Origin: Hanleya hanleyi
Taxonomy: Eukaryota > Mollusca > Polyplacophora > Lepidopleurida > Hanleyidae
Assembly: GCA_036873755.1 (NCBI GenBank)
Contig: JAVTVY010037335.1
Location: forward strand, 1-64,000
Reading direction: 5' to 3'
DNA: 64,000 nt
Shown: positions 8,875 to 17,489 of the stretch, in pieces
Position numbering within the stretch: the stretch's first letter is position 1
Layout: every line of letters starts with the position of its first letter
Translations under genes and position numbers: made by a program
Notes under the pieces: model-generated
Seen by the model: only the letters and a program-made list of their open reading frames with translations
Database searches by the model: none
What the model was told of the DNA's origin: nothing

Positions 8875-9482
8875 TTATTTTTGCATGTACACGTGGTGGG
8901 CCTCTCCAGGAAAGATGCCGGTCCGTAGTCGAAGGCGGTCGGGGGTGGCTTGCTTGAGGTCGAAGAGCATATATCCGTGCTGAGGGGTTGTGGCATCTTT
9001 AAAGGCTTCCAACGCAAACGGTGTGCGGCCGGGATACATCTGTCTCGCCAGGTGCAGCAGTTGAGTGGTATCTCTCGGGTTTTTGAAGACCACCATGTAG
9101 TGGGCATTTAAGCTGATGTTTCGATGTTCTTTGTTTTTACTGAAGAGATTCTGCACAATGTAGATGATGCTGAGCCGTCGATGGTGGCTGCCTTTGGTAA
9201 AGAGTTGGGTGACCCGCGCATCCGTCTCCGCCATGAGATCATCCAGAACCACCAAGGTGTCGGTTCCAAATCGGCCAGGTTGGGTAGGCCTTCCACGAAC
9301 GTGATGTGGGGCATTGCTGCATACGCTGCCTGCCATTCTCCGTAACACCACACGACTCGGGCAATGGATGGGGTGATCATGCTGTCGGCGTGTTGAAGGA
9401 GCTTCCTGACGAAGTGCGTTTTGCCGGAGCTCGTCGGTCCTGCGATGACGCAAGTAAAGGGATGCTGCCACCGAGGGTCCAT
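8875..9482 (-). pseudogene. Packaging ATPase, full-length copy with one frameshift
   Basis: The N-terminal frame (from ATG 9,482) has the P-loop AGPTSSGKTHFVRKLLQ at about 9,420-9,460. After NLADLEP the frame breaks because GGG is GG near 9,261 relative to the first copy. The next frame continues with the Walker B strand (TLVVLDD), QNLFSKNKEHRNIS and LLHLARQMYPGRTPF to the stop at 8,875. This is the only copy with both Walker motifs. The ATPase would drive genome packaging. Confidence 0.85.
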
Positions 9483-9529
9483 GGTTCGAGCTGTATGCGC
9501 TGTCGTGGTAACCCGCTCTTGTAAATTTG

Positions 9530-10000
9530 GTACGAGTGAACTGGAGTGGTGGTGGTGGGTACAACGTCGGTGGTCGTTGTCTGTTCACTGCGAGTGATGA
9601 TGGTGGTGGGTACAACGTCGGTCGTCGTTGTCTGTTCACTGTGAGGGATGAAATCCGGTGGGTCTTCAGACGTAGTGGGTGTTCTTGGTGTAGGTGTGGA
9701 GCTCGACGTGGCTTATACACGGGGTGTGGTGGTGACTGGGTTCGATACGGGGTTGACTGGTGCTATCTGTAGACCGGTTTCACTGGTGGCTGGTGTTCTC
9801 AGTTGGTTAAGTAACGTGCTGACATAGGCTACGTCGTAAAACACACCTCCGTACAACACACTCAGCAGGGTTAGCAATATCATCACAAAGCCCACTTGCG
9901 CTTTGCGCGTTTTGGGAGACGCTGTGTTCAGAGGCAGCTGCTGTTTGTCCATAACACTGTGGTCGGACGTGGATTGAAGGAACTGGGCCAGCCTTGCCAT
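9530..10000 (-). pseudogene. Single-pass membrane protein with Thr/Pro-rich stalk
   Basis: The ATG at 10,000 opens a 95-codon frame with a cytosolic-looking basic start, one transmembrane helix (GFVMILLTLLSVLYGGVFY) and a Ser/Thr/Pro-rich region ending TTTPRV. A TAA at about 9,713-9,715 stops it, but the same frame stays open for another 60 codons of mucin-like sequence with two copies of SEQTTTTDVVPTT (54-bp DNA repeat at about 9,549-9,655). The simplest reading is a type II/III membrane protein with a glycosylated stalk, cut by one nonsense change. It lies between integrase and ATPase, overlapping the end of the integrase frame by about 70 nt. Function unknown. Confidence 0.55.
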
Positions 10001-10994
10001 TTGACGAAATGAAACAGTTTGCCACGTCGACGTTCCGTTTTCAAAATCTGCTCCACCGTGTAGTAGTCTTGCTGTGTTTTTACAACAGGCTGTAATTCCG
10101 TGTCGTAAAACGTCCCCAGCAACGTTTCCCCTTGGAGATCTTCCAGTTCATAGACTCGCCGCTGTCGGGGTAGGTGCCGTTTAATCAGGAAGTGCTCATC
10201 GCTCCAGTTGGGCAAGTAACTTTTCTCGAACTTGCCCTTGACTTTACTGATCCGTACAGGGTCCCCGACCTTGAACACCGCCTTCGTCGTTCTCTGCGAT
10301 GGTATGGGGTACAACACACGCCGGACTTGGGCTTCATTGCGTTGGGTCACGGTAATGGGGGCTCTCTCTATACTCCGATGATAGGCTTGATTGTAACCCC
10401 TCACCAGTTTCGGGAGAACATCGATGTACCGCCTTGTATTCTTATAGGTGAAATATTTATACATGCGGCCTTTGAATGTCCTGTTGAACCTTTCCACCGC
10501 GGAAGCCTTGGTCTCGTTGTACGTGTGGAAGAAAAACACCTTCTGTTTCTTGAGAAAGGCTTGGAACGGTCTGTTGAGGAATTGCGCAAATACAAAGGTT
10601 TGCGCCCGGTCTTGAAGATGTTTTTGAACGCCGCTATGAGATTTGCCCCCGTTTTCGTCCGGATGGGTACCACCCACGCATACTTCGATAGGATATCGAT
10701 GCACGTCAAGATATACCGATTCTCATCGTTGTGTTTGGCAAAGGCGCTCATATCGACCAAATCCGCTTGCCACTGGGCATCTATTCCTCCCACGATGACC
10801 CGGTTCCGTAGAAAATGGCGACGGACAGATCGATGTAAGGTATAGGTGTCTTGTCTTCTTAACCAATCTCGGACTTGGGCACGTTGTCTCCCCTGGGGTT
10901 TGGCCGCTCGATAGAGAGCCGACAATGCACTATAGGCCGCCGGACTGTCGGGACTGTAGTATAAGTTATCCAACACCTTCTCCCAGCGCTACAT
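9928..10994 (-). pseudogene. Polinton integrase with chromodomain (broken)
   Basis: The frame has the rve-type catalytic core: QWQADLVDM gives the first Asp and KASAVERFNRTF the Glu of the DDE triad. It is followed by LVRGYNQAYHRSIERAP and a C-terminal chromodomain (YTVEQILKTERR, LFHFVKWQGWP). Two lesions are visible. The second codon after ATG (10,992-10,994) is TAG. Near 10,590-10,600 the frame jumps from KPLYLR directly to FLNRPFQAF, so the short conserved segment carrying the second Asp in this family is missing. The enzyme would insert element DNA into chromatin. It cannot be active as it stands. Confidence 0.88.
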
Positions 10995-11021
10995 GGTGAC
11001 AAATGATGATGGACCCTGGCT

Positions 11022-11491
11022 CTATCGTTTATTTATAACGGGTATATCTTGGGCCGGAGTTTCTTTCTGATTTTCTTCGTTGGCTTCCACAGGGTCCATG
11101 GTAAATGACCAGTCCAACTCGTCTGATGACCGCTTGATAAGCACTTGATCAACATCTACTACGGCATCTTCCAATGCAGACCATAGATCAGGGTGAAGGG
11201 TAAAATGCACTGTACCCCCATCTAGCCGAGCCAATTGAGCAAAGAAAGGGCCGCGTCGGATGTACACATCGTGACACAAGTGGATGAGGTCGCCGTCCAG
11301 TTCACCAGACAACACCCGTTTGAATTGGTCCAGCCCTCTCGGGACAGACGAATGTGGGCCGGGCACGGTTGTGTAGGGTCCGCATCACAGATGTCTCCCA
11401 CCTCCTCCATGATATCGACCTTATCCGCATACACGTGCAGGAAAACCTCGGGGGTCAAGCTGAGATACGCCAGTGTTATATGCTCCGTCAT
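11022..11491 (-). pseudogene. PC4-like paralogue 1 (frameshifted)
   Basis: Two overlapping frames give one protein of about 155 residues: LTPEVFLHVYADKVDIMEEV, then REGWT, FKRVLSGELDGDLIHL, RRGPFFAQLARL, FTLHPDLWSALEDAVVDVDQ and an acidic tail. A 1-nt loss near 11,325, relative to the paralogue at 11,572-12,051, breaks it. The pattern beta-strands, then LSxEGW or LxPDLWxAL, then a helix with VDxVL resembles the PC4/p15 ssDNA-binding family. That assignment is by eye and tentative. The stop codon overlaps an AATAAA signal, and a CTATAAATA box lies 40 nt upstream of the start. Confidence 0.5.
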
Positions 11492-11530
11492 GGTCAGTAC
11501 GTGTATGGTACCAGATTTGACTGTCTCTCG

Positions 11531-11539
11531 TATTTATAG
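11531..11539 (-). promoter_or_regulatory. TATA box of PC4-like paralogue 1
   Basis: CTATAAATA on the minus strand, 40 nt before the ATG at 11,491. Related boxes precede the three genes to its right at a similar distance (12,102-12,110; 12,493-12,500; 13,304-13,311), suggesting separate transcription of each gene. Confidence 0.55.
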
Positions 11540-11571
11540 GGAGAACCCCGTGAGATCAAAGGATCGGGTGG

Positions 11572-12051
11572 TCAAAGTCTAGCCGGGTAATCAATGGCAT
11601 CGTCGTCTGGTTCATGGCTAGACATTTGTTCATTGGTTTCTGCCGCTGTTTCTCTCAGGGCACGAGCCCACTCCAACTCGTCTGATGACCGCTCGTCCGG
11701 TGTAAACAGCTGGTCCACGATAGGCACCACTTTCTCGAAGGCTGTCCACAGATCGGGGTCTAGGGTGAAGCCTCGCGTAGGGTCTTGGTAGCGGCCCAGG
11801 CGTGGGAAGAAGGGTCCATGGTGTACGTAGATGGCATTGTCTATGTGGATGAGGTGTCCGTCGAGCTCGCCGCTCAACACCCGTTTAAATTTGGTCCAGC
11901 CGTCACGGTGTAGCGTAACCGTATTCGATACGGTCTCAGCGCGCGACCAGCAAACATCTCGACGGTCTTCCACGAGGGTGACTTTATCTTCATAGACGTG
12001 TAACCCCACCCGGGGTGTAAGGGGAAGGATGGCTCGTAGGACTGGTGACAT
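11572..12051 (-). CDS. PC4-like paralogue 2
   Basis: An intact ORF related to 11,022-11,491 and 12,582-13,268: LTPRVGLHVYEDKVTLVED, HRDGWTKFKRVLSGELDGHL, HHGPFFPRLGRY, FTLDPDLWTAFEKVVPIVDQ, then an acidic tail ending YPARL. I choose the ATG at 12,051 over 12,084 because the CCATAAATA box at 12,102-12,110 then lies about 50 nt upstream, as in the neighbours, and the paralogue starts at the same point. Each protein seems to hold two half-domains of about 50 residues. A PC4/p15-like ssDNA-binding or transcription role is possible but unproven. Confidence 0.6.
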   Translation of the reverse strand: MSPVLRAILPLTPRVGLHVYEDKVTLVEDRRDVCWSRAETVSNTVTLHRDGWTKFKRVLSGELDGHLIHIDNAIYVHHGPFFPRLGRYQDPTRGFTLDPDLWTAFEKVVPIVDQLFTPDERSSDELEWARALRETAAETNEQMSSHEPDDDAIDYPARL

Positions 12052-12158
12052 GCTTGATCCAATGACGAACGGTGAATGACACACACACTGTCTGACCCTA
12101 GTATTTATGGTGAGGTCCCACTGTCAATTCCACAGCGCCAGGGTCAATAGGGCACAGA

Positions 12159-12446
12159 CTATTGTGAGGCCAACCAGCCGTCGCTGGTTCCGGCGTGAGC
12201 GCTCGTGGTCCATAGCCCGAGCATCAAGGCTGTCATAGTCCAGTAGTGGTGAGTGATGGCACACCTCTCCATCGAGTGCACTCTGTCGAGGACCGCTTCT
12301 GTGAACTCGTTCAGGATCTGGCGTCGCCCCTCGTTGTCGTCGCCATCTGCAAACATGGACCGGACCACTGCTCGGTAACCCGCGAGTGAATTAACCACGG
12401 TGGCATGCTGTAAAATGCGAGTCGCATAGGGCTGGATCTCCGTCAT
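12159..12446 (-). CDS. 95-residue Polinton accessory protein, unknown
   Basis: An intact ORF beginning MTEIQPYATRILQHATVVNS, then YRAVVRSMFADGDDNEGR and a helical part with FTEAVLDRVHSMER. The end is hydrophobic (MTALMLGLWTTSAHA), which might anchor it in a membrane. A CTATAAAA box lies 47 nt upstream (12,493-12,500). A decayed relative at 43,457-43,764 keeps VVRSMFADG and EFTDAVLARVDS, so the family recurs in another Polinton of this region. I do not recognise it. Confidence 0.6.
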   Translation of the reverse strand: MTEIQPYATRILQHATVVNSLAGYRAVVRSMFADGDDNEGRRQILNEFTEAVLDRVHSMERCAITHHYWTMTALMLGLWTTSAHAGTSDGWLASQ

Positions 12447-12581
12447 GGCTCTGCAACCGTAGAAATGAAGGTGTGGGATCCAGAGGGATGTGTTTTATAG
12501 ACCATGTCACACATGCGCGCCTAGATGTAGCTCTACGGGTGTAGTCCGTGATACGTACTATTTTGATTGGTTATGTGGCTC

Positions 12582-13268
12582 CTATAGAGATAGTACCTTA
12601 TCGACAATGGGGACTACTTGTTCCAAAGCCGTCCATAGATCGGGGTCCAGGGTAAAACCACCGTCGTTCAGACAGAGGAGTCGAGCGAAAAAGGGACCGC
12701 AGAAAATGTAGACGTCGTCACACAGGTGAATGCTATCGCCGTGCAGGTCACCCAACAACACCCGTTTCAAGGTAGTCCATCCTTCCGGTGACAAAGAGAC
12801 GTGCGCTTTGGGTTCAGGCGTACACCAACACCTAAGTCCGCTATCGATGAGGTCCACTCGTTTGGGGTACAACAATAGGATGCAGCCAGGTGTAAGCCTC
12901 TGGGTAGCCACAGTCCCTTCTTTCACCTCGGGGTGTAGTAAATCATCCACCTCAGGGAGTACATCTTTCATTGCCATCCATAAGGGTGGACAGCGTGTGA
13001 TATAGGTACCTCCACTCTGTTCCAACCGGGGAAAAAGGGAATCCTCCCCAGCAGTGCGTATGTGCACGCCGACTTCCACGTGCATGAAATCCCTTTCGGG
13101 GTCTTTTCCCTGTAACAATCGTGTCAATAGAGTCCAGCCTGAAAGCGATAACAAAATCTTCACCTTCTGCGGTGCGTCTTGGACCAGCTCGAGGTGATCG
13201 TCATTGACGATGAGGTAGACGTCGGACGTCAGTTGGAATAACGCAAGCTCTGTTCCCCTCGCTGCCAT
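12582..13268 (-). CDS. PC4-like paralogue 3, double-length
   Basis: An intact ORF of 228 residues that is an internal duplication. Residues 1-110 hold one module (LTSDVYLIVNDDHLELVQ, LSLSGWTLLTRLLQG, CPPLWMAMKDVLPEVDDLL). Residues 120-228 hold a second (LTPGCILLLYPKRVDLIDSG, LSPEGWTTLKRVLLGDLHGD, CGPFFARLLCL, FTLDPDLWTALEQVVPIVDK). The second module is closest to paralogues 1 and 2. The DxWxxL plus VPxVDxxL signature recurs four times. A CTATAAAG box lies about 40 nt upstream (13,304-13,311). It sits next to the right terminal repeat, where other Polintons often carry PolB or accessory genes. Confidence 0.6.
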   Translation of the reverse strand: MAARGTELALFQLTSDVYLIVNDDHLELVQDAPQKVKILLSLSGWTLLTRLLQGKDPERDFMHVEVGVHIRTAGEDSLFPRLEQSGGTYITRCPPLWMAMKDVLPEVDDLLHPEVKEGTVATQRLTPGCILLLYPKRVDLIDSGLRCWCTPEPKAHVSLSPEGWTTLKRVLLGDLHGDSIHLCDDVYIFCGPFFARLLCLNDGGFTLDPDLWTALEQVVPIVDKVLSL

Positions 13269-13500
13269 GGTGGGGAATGAAAAGCGAACGGTTAGAGAGG
13301 TGGCTTTATAGTGTACCTGTTGGGTAGGGTTTTATACACCGTGTGAGTCATGGGCACTTGTTATACTCGCTTGCGCCATAAGGTCAATAAGGTTAGAAAT
13401 GCGTTTTTTTCTACTACGCCCTGTGACGGCCTTTCGTGAATGGGCGTAACCTGTGAACATCATAGGAATGCATGTACTAACCTGTCTGTGGGGTTTTTCC
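13269..13500. other. Non-coding stretch before right arm
   Basis: Apart from the TATA box at 13,304-13,311 I see no gene. The last part (from about 13,440) matches, in the same orientation, 17,250-17,330 in the mini-element, including CCTGTCTGTGGGG and TTCCACAATGTCGTTCACC. Confidence 0.5.
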
Positions 13501-13511
13501 ACAATGTCGTT

Positions 13512-13625
13512 CACCTTCGTGTCTTTTCGGGTACGTCCGTGTCCTTTCGGTAAAGTCCGTGTCTTTTCGATAAAGTCCGTGTCTTTTCGGTAACGTCCGT
13601 GTCTTTTCGGTAACGTCCGTTATCC
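13512..13625. repeat. 20-bp minisatellite in right arm
   Basis: About five units of TAACGTCCGTGTCTTTTCGG with small variants (TAAAG, GATAAAG, GGTAC). Single units of the same motif appear at 17,325-17,375 and, inverted and degenerate, at 15,560-15,650, tying those regions to Polinton ends. Confidence 0.8.
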
Positions 13626-13819
13626 GGGTATATATGAGGGTCTTGAAGGGGGCGACTGTATGTGACGAGTTGTATGTGTTTTTCTCGGCGACGTCCGTGT
13701 CTATCATCCGGGCACATCACGTCTGCGCCTGCATTGGGGTATGTATGAGGGTCTTCATGCGCGCGCGCGCTGCAGATTCACCCACGCACTTCCGGATAAC
13801 CCGCGCGCGCTGCGGCATC

Positions 13820-14663
13820 AGATCACCCCGCGCGCGCGCGCTGCGGCCGGGGCGGGCCGGGGCGGGCCGGGCCGGGAAAAACCCCGGAGGTTGAACATGC
13901 GGACGTCTAAGAGAACATTGGAACTCTTCTGGGTTTGGAGGTGAAACCCGGAAGTGACGTCACAACCCACGTGACCTTCGCAGCAGAATGGAAACGACAC
14001 CCTAGTCTAGCCCCCTCACATGGGCTTCACATGGATACCTCACTCGATCCCATCGGCCCACTAGTGGCCCACCTAGACCCCAACACGTCTATTTCCATAC
14101 CCTTTGTCCACTGCGCATGCGCATAGTGACGATATTTCAACCCCGCACTCAACCCATCAGATGCCCCCTCACATAGGCTTCACATTGATACCTCACTCGA
14201 TCCAATCGGCCCACTAGTGGCTCCCCTAGATCCCAAAACGTCTATTTCCATACACTTTGTCTATTGCGCATGCGCAGAATGACGATATTCCTACCCCACA
14301 TCCATACCCTTTGTCCACTGCGCATGCGCATAGTGACGAACTCTTCTGGGTTTGGAGGTGAAACCCGGAAGTGACGTCACAACCCACGTGACCTGCGCAG
14401 CAGAATGGAAACGACACCCTAGTCTAGCCCCCTCACATGGGCTTCACATGGATACCTCACTCGATCCCATCGGCCCACTAGTGGCCCACCTAGACCCCAA
14501 CACGTCTATTTCCATACCCTTTGTCCACTGCGCATGCGCATAGTGACGATATTTCAACCCCGCACGCACCCCATCAGAGGCCCCCTCACATAGGCTTCAC
14601 ATTGATACCTCACTCGATCCCATCGGGCCATTAGTGGCCCACCTAGATCCCAAAACGTCCACC
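13820..14663. repeat. Right terminal repeat of Polinton element 1
   Basis: Reverse complement of the left arm: CG-rich block, CCGGAAGTGACGTCAC (ETS site plus CRE, CRE at 13,955-13,962), CACGTG, then subunits with TGCGCATGCGCA at 14,112, 14,265, 14,319 and 14,529. A second partial copy of the inner arm (CRE at 14,372-14,379) is inserted at about 14,337, so this arm is longer than the left one. The outer edge near 14,663 is placed where similarity ends; no target-site duplication can be tested. Confidence 0.82.
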
Positions 14664-15465
14664 CCGTATGGACCTATACACCCTTAGCCATGCAGTATAG
14701 GCCTATGGGCCTACCCAGGCCTCGGTGACTTTTTCCAAAAATTTCACCGTTTCGCTCCGGGACCCTTCCCATCGTGTTCTAAATGACGAGACGTGAAAAC
14801 AAATCCAAGCAACCCATATCACAATGAACGTGTGTGAATTTCCCAGGTTGGACCTATACCCCCCATGGCCAGCCTATGGGCCTATATACAGACCTCGGTG
14901 ACTTTTCCCCAAAATTTCACCGATTCGTTCCGGGACCCTTCCCATTGTCATTTTCTTGGCGAGACGAGAAAAACGCGACCCCACAAGCCATAGTAAAGCC
15001 CACGAAAAAAAAATTGACCATCCCCATACCCCATACAGGCATTTTCCCTTATATTGTATAATACAGACCCCTATTGTAGGGGTAAAGTCCGTGTTCCGCT
15101 TTTTTATAGTTTCGGGAAAAAATCCTAATTTTACATGCACCCACCCCACTGACTTGATAGGCAGGCCCCGATAAGCCCGGGGACCGATATTAGCCCTTTT
15201 GGCTAGGGTTGATAGGGGTTTTCCCCTATTTTAGGGGTAAAGTCTGTATTCCGCTTTTTATAGTTTCGGGAAAAAATCCTAATTTTACATGCACCCACCC
15301 CATTGACTTGATAGGCAGGTCCCAATAAGCCCGGGGACCGATATTAGCCCTTTTGACTAGGGTTGATAGGTGTTTTCCCCTATTTTAGGGGTAAAGTCCG
15401 TGTTCCGCTTTTTATAGTTTCGGGAAAAAATCCTAATTTTACATGCACCCACCCATGACTGGATG
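14664..15465. repeat. Two short tandem repeat families
   Basis: At about 14,700-14,950 a unit of roughly 170 bp with CCTCGGTGACTTTTTCC and GGGACCCTTCCCAT occurs twice. At about 15,070-15,450 a unit of roughly 155 bp with AGGGGTAAAGTC, TAGTTTCGGGAAAAAATCC and ACATGCACCCACCC occurs three times. I see no gene. These look like intergenic satellites or ends of an unrelated element. Confidence 0.7.
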
Positions 15466-16096
15466 CCCCTTCACGAATGCTTCACTTTGATACCTCACTC
15501 GACCCCATCGGACCACTAGTGAACGACATTGTGGGGAAAACCCAGTACAAGCTCCCACGGACCTGACCGAAGAAATACGGAGGTGAACGACATTGTAGGG
15601 AAAAACCCCAGTACATGCTCCTCTCACCGAAAAGACACGGAGATGAACGACATCCCCACAGACAGGTCAGTACATCTCCTATCATTCTCACAAGTCACGC
15701 CCCATTCACCCAAACCGGAAGTGACGTCATACAGAGGTCACGCTCCATTCACCCAGACCGGGAGTGACGTCATACGGCACAGCGCCCCCTGGTGGATGCA
15801 AGAGTTACCTCCCCCGGCAAAACCGACCCGGATCGGGGTTCTACCTACTACTCACACCTAAACCCTAATGTCTTAACGCCTTCACACAGTCAGTTAAGAG
15901 AACCACAATAACAAGGATGACAGGTCGATCAATTTATTACCCCCTCTATCACAACACACCCGCTCTGGGAGAGTCGCTATGGGTGTGTTTTACAATTGTC
16001 GTGTGCTCTTGAATTGTCCCATCAGAAGCCATCGTACCAACGTCGGACTGTTCTTGCCCAATCAGAAGCCGTTCCTACCTGGCAGTGAGTGGAAAA

Positions 16097-16656
16097 TCAA
16101 TCTATCACATCCAGTGCGGGGCTCCAGTCTTGTAATTCACGTCTCAAGGCTGCTTGGAACCGTGGGACCTCATATCCTTCATACCTCAATAAAAACCCAA
16201 TGACACTTAGTGGAGGGATTCCCGGCTGGAGGCGGACGCGGAAGTCTGTGATGACCTGGGTCTCGTTGATGTTTGCTAACGCCTCGAGGACTTCTGCCTC
16301 TGTCACGTAGGTATCTAGGCATGTGTGATATCGTTGACTCAAGCTCTTTTGCCGACATCTAATATATTAGACACATGGTGGGCAATATTCCGGAGTCTCT
16401 CCCATGCAGGTGGCAGCATTACAGCCCCTTGATGAGTTGGACACAGCTTCTCCTTTCGGGAATAAGACTTCCAAATTCTCAAATGCACCAAAAGTACCTC
16501 ACAATTGTTTAAAGCTGGCAAATACATCACCATGGATGTGGAGGCGTGTCTCCGTATCAGTCCCACGCCGGACCAGTGCCTCAATGTCATAGAAATTACC
16601 CACCAGTTTGTTTCAGGCGATAGCGGAGAGTTCCAGGTATTTTTCCCCCTTTTCAT
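16097..16656 (-). pseudogene. Degenerate ORF inside mini-element, unknown
   Basis: The last 81 codons (16,342-16,097) form a clean frame: YVTEAEVLEALANINETQV, then VRLQPGIPPLSVIGFLLRY and ELQDWSPALDV. Upstream, other frames give LVGNFYDIEALVRRGTDTE and HGDVFASFKQL, interrupted by stops. It looks like one protein of about 180 residues broken by at least two lesions. I do not recognise it. An AATAAA run is at 16,188-16,194 on the opposite strand only. Confidence 0.4.
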
Positions 16657-17083
16657 TTTCTAGGATGATGAAGTGGTCATAGGCGAGTAGTGTTAACGTA
16701 AAATAAATTCAAGTTTCCAATAATGAACCAAAAACTTATGTAAGTAACAGTTTTGCAGGAGTAACAGTAACGACTGGGAAACAGAGAAAAACTAATTAAT
16801 ATCTTGTGTAGCTCAAAGGAAATGTGGGATCTTACTGATGTCCGGTCGAAAACGAAAGTAAAATGACCCCCCCCCCCCCAGTCTAAAATGGCAGAAAACA
16901 AAGCCTTACTATTAAAAAGGGTTGTATGATTCCAGATAAAATGCAACGTGGCGCGTTTTATCAGGAGACATTCATCAGGATGTCTCCAGAATGTAAGCTG
17001 TGAACATTATAGTAATACATCCTCCCCAGATATGCGTACTTTTGTAAACCAAAAGGCGACGCGCGACGCGAATGTCCGTCGCG

Positions 17084-17120
17084 CGTCGCGCGTCGACTTT
17101 TTAAAAGTCGACGCGCGACG
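17084..17120. other. Perfect 18-bp-arm palindrome
   Basis: The arms CGTCGCGCGTCGACTTTT and its reverse complement are separated by one T. The surrounding DNA repeats CGCGCGTCG-type words from 17,055. It could extrude a hairpin; it also looks like the terminus of a short inverted-repeat element. Confidence 0.8.
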
Positions 17121-17489
17121 GAAAAAGTCGACGTCAGTAGTATAGTAAGAGGGGCACAAGCCATTTCTTCCAGGGAGGTAACTCTTGGTTCCTTTTTTCC
17201 GCCAGGGGGCGCCACCAGGCCCGTATAACGTCACTTCCGGTCTGGGTGAATGGGGCGTGACCTGGGAACATGATAGGATATGTACTGACCTGTCTGTGGG
17301 GGTTTTCCACAATGTCGTTCACCTCCGTGTCTTTTCGGTCACCTCCGTGTCTTATATCCGTGTCTTTTCGGTCAGGTCCGTTCACAAGTCGTGGAGAAAG
17401 GTACTGATAATAGCCCATATGTTGGTTTCTTCTGAGACAAATACGATATTTCCATTGGTTACCATGGTTACCGTACTCGTAGGGGCGAG

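Larger units (their letters stand above)
5801..9377. repeat. Tandem duplication, second unit (3.58 kb)
   Basis: This is the second copy of 2,214-5,800. It carries the MCP N-terminal part, pVI-like, penton, proline-rich, basic protein and ATPase genes, and continues at 9,378 into the ATPase N-terminus that the first unit lacks. Only the basic protein gene (8,378-8,719) is intact in this copy. Confidence 0.88.

Noticed and set aside
10989..10991. Reassigned TAG codon (stops at Gln-like positions in MCP and integrase)
   Set aside because: Neighbouring genes also have true frameshifts and use TAG as a normal stop (protease), so simple decay explains it.
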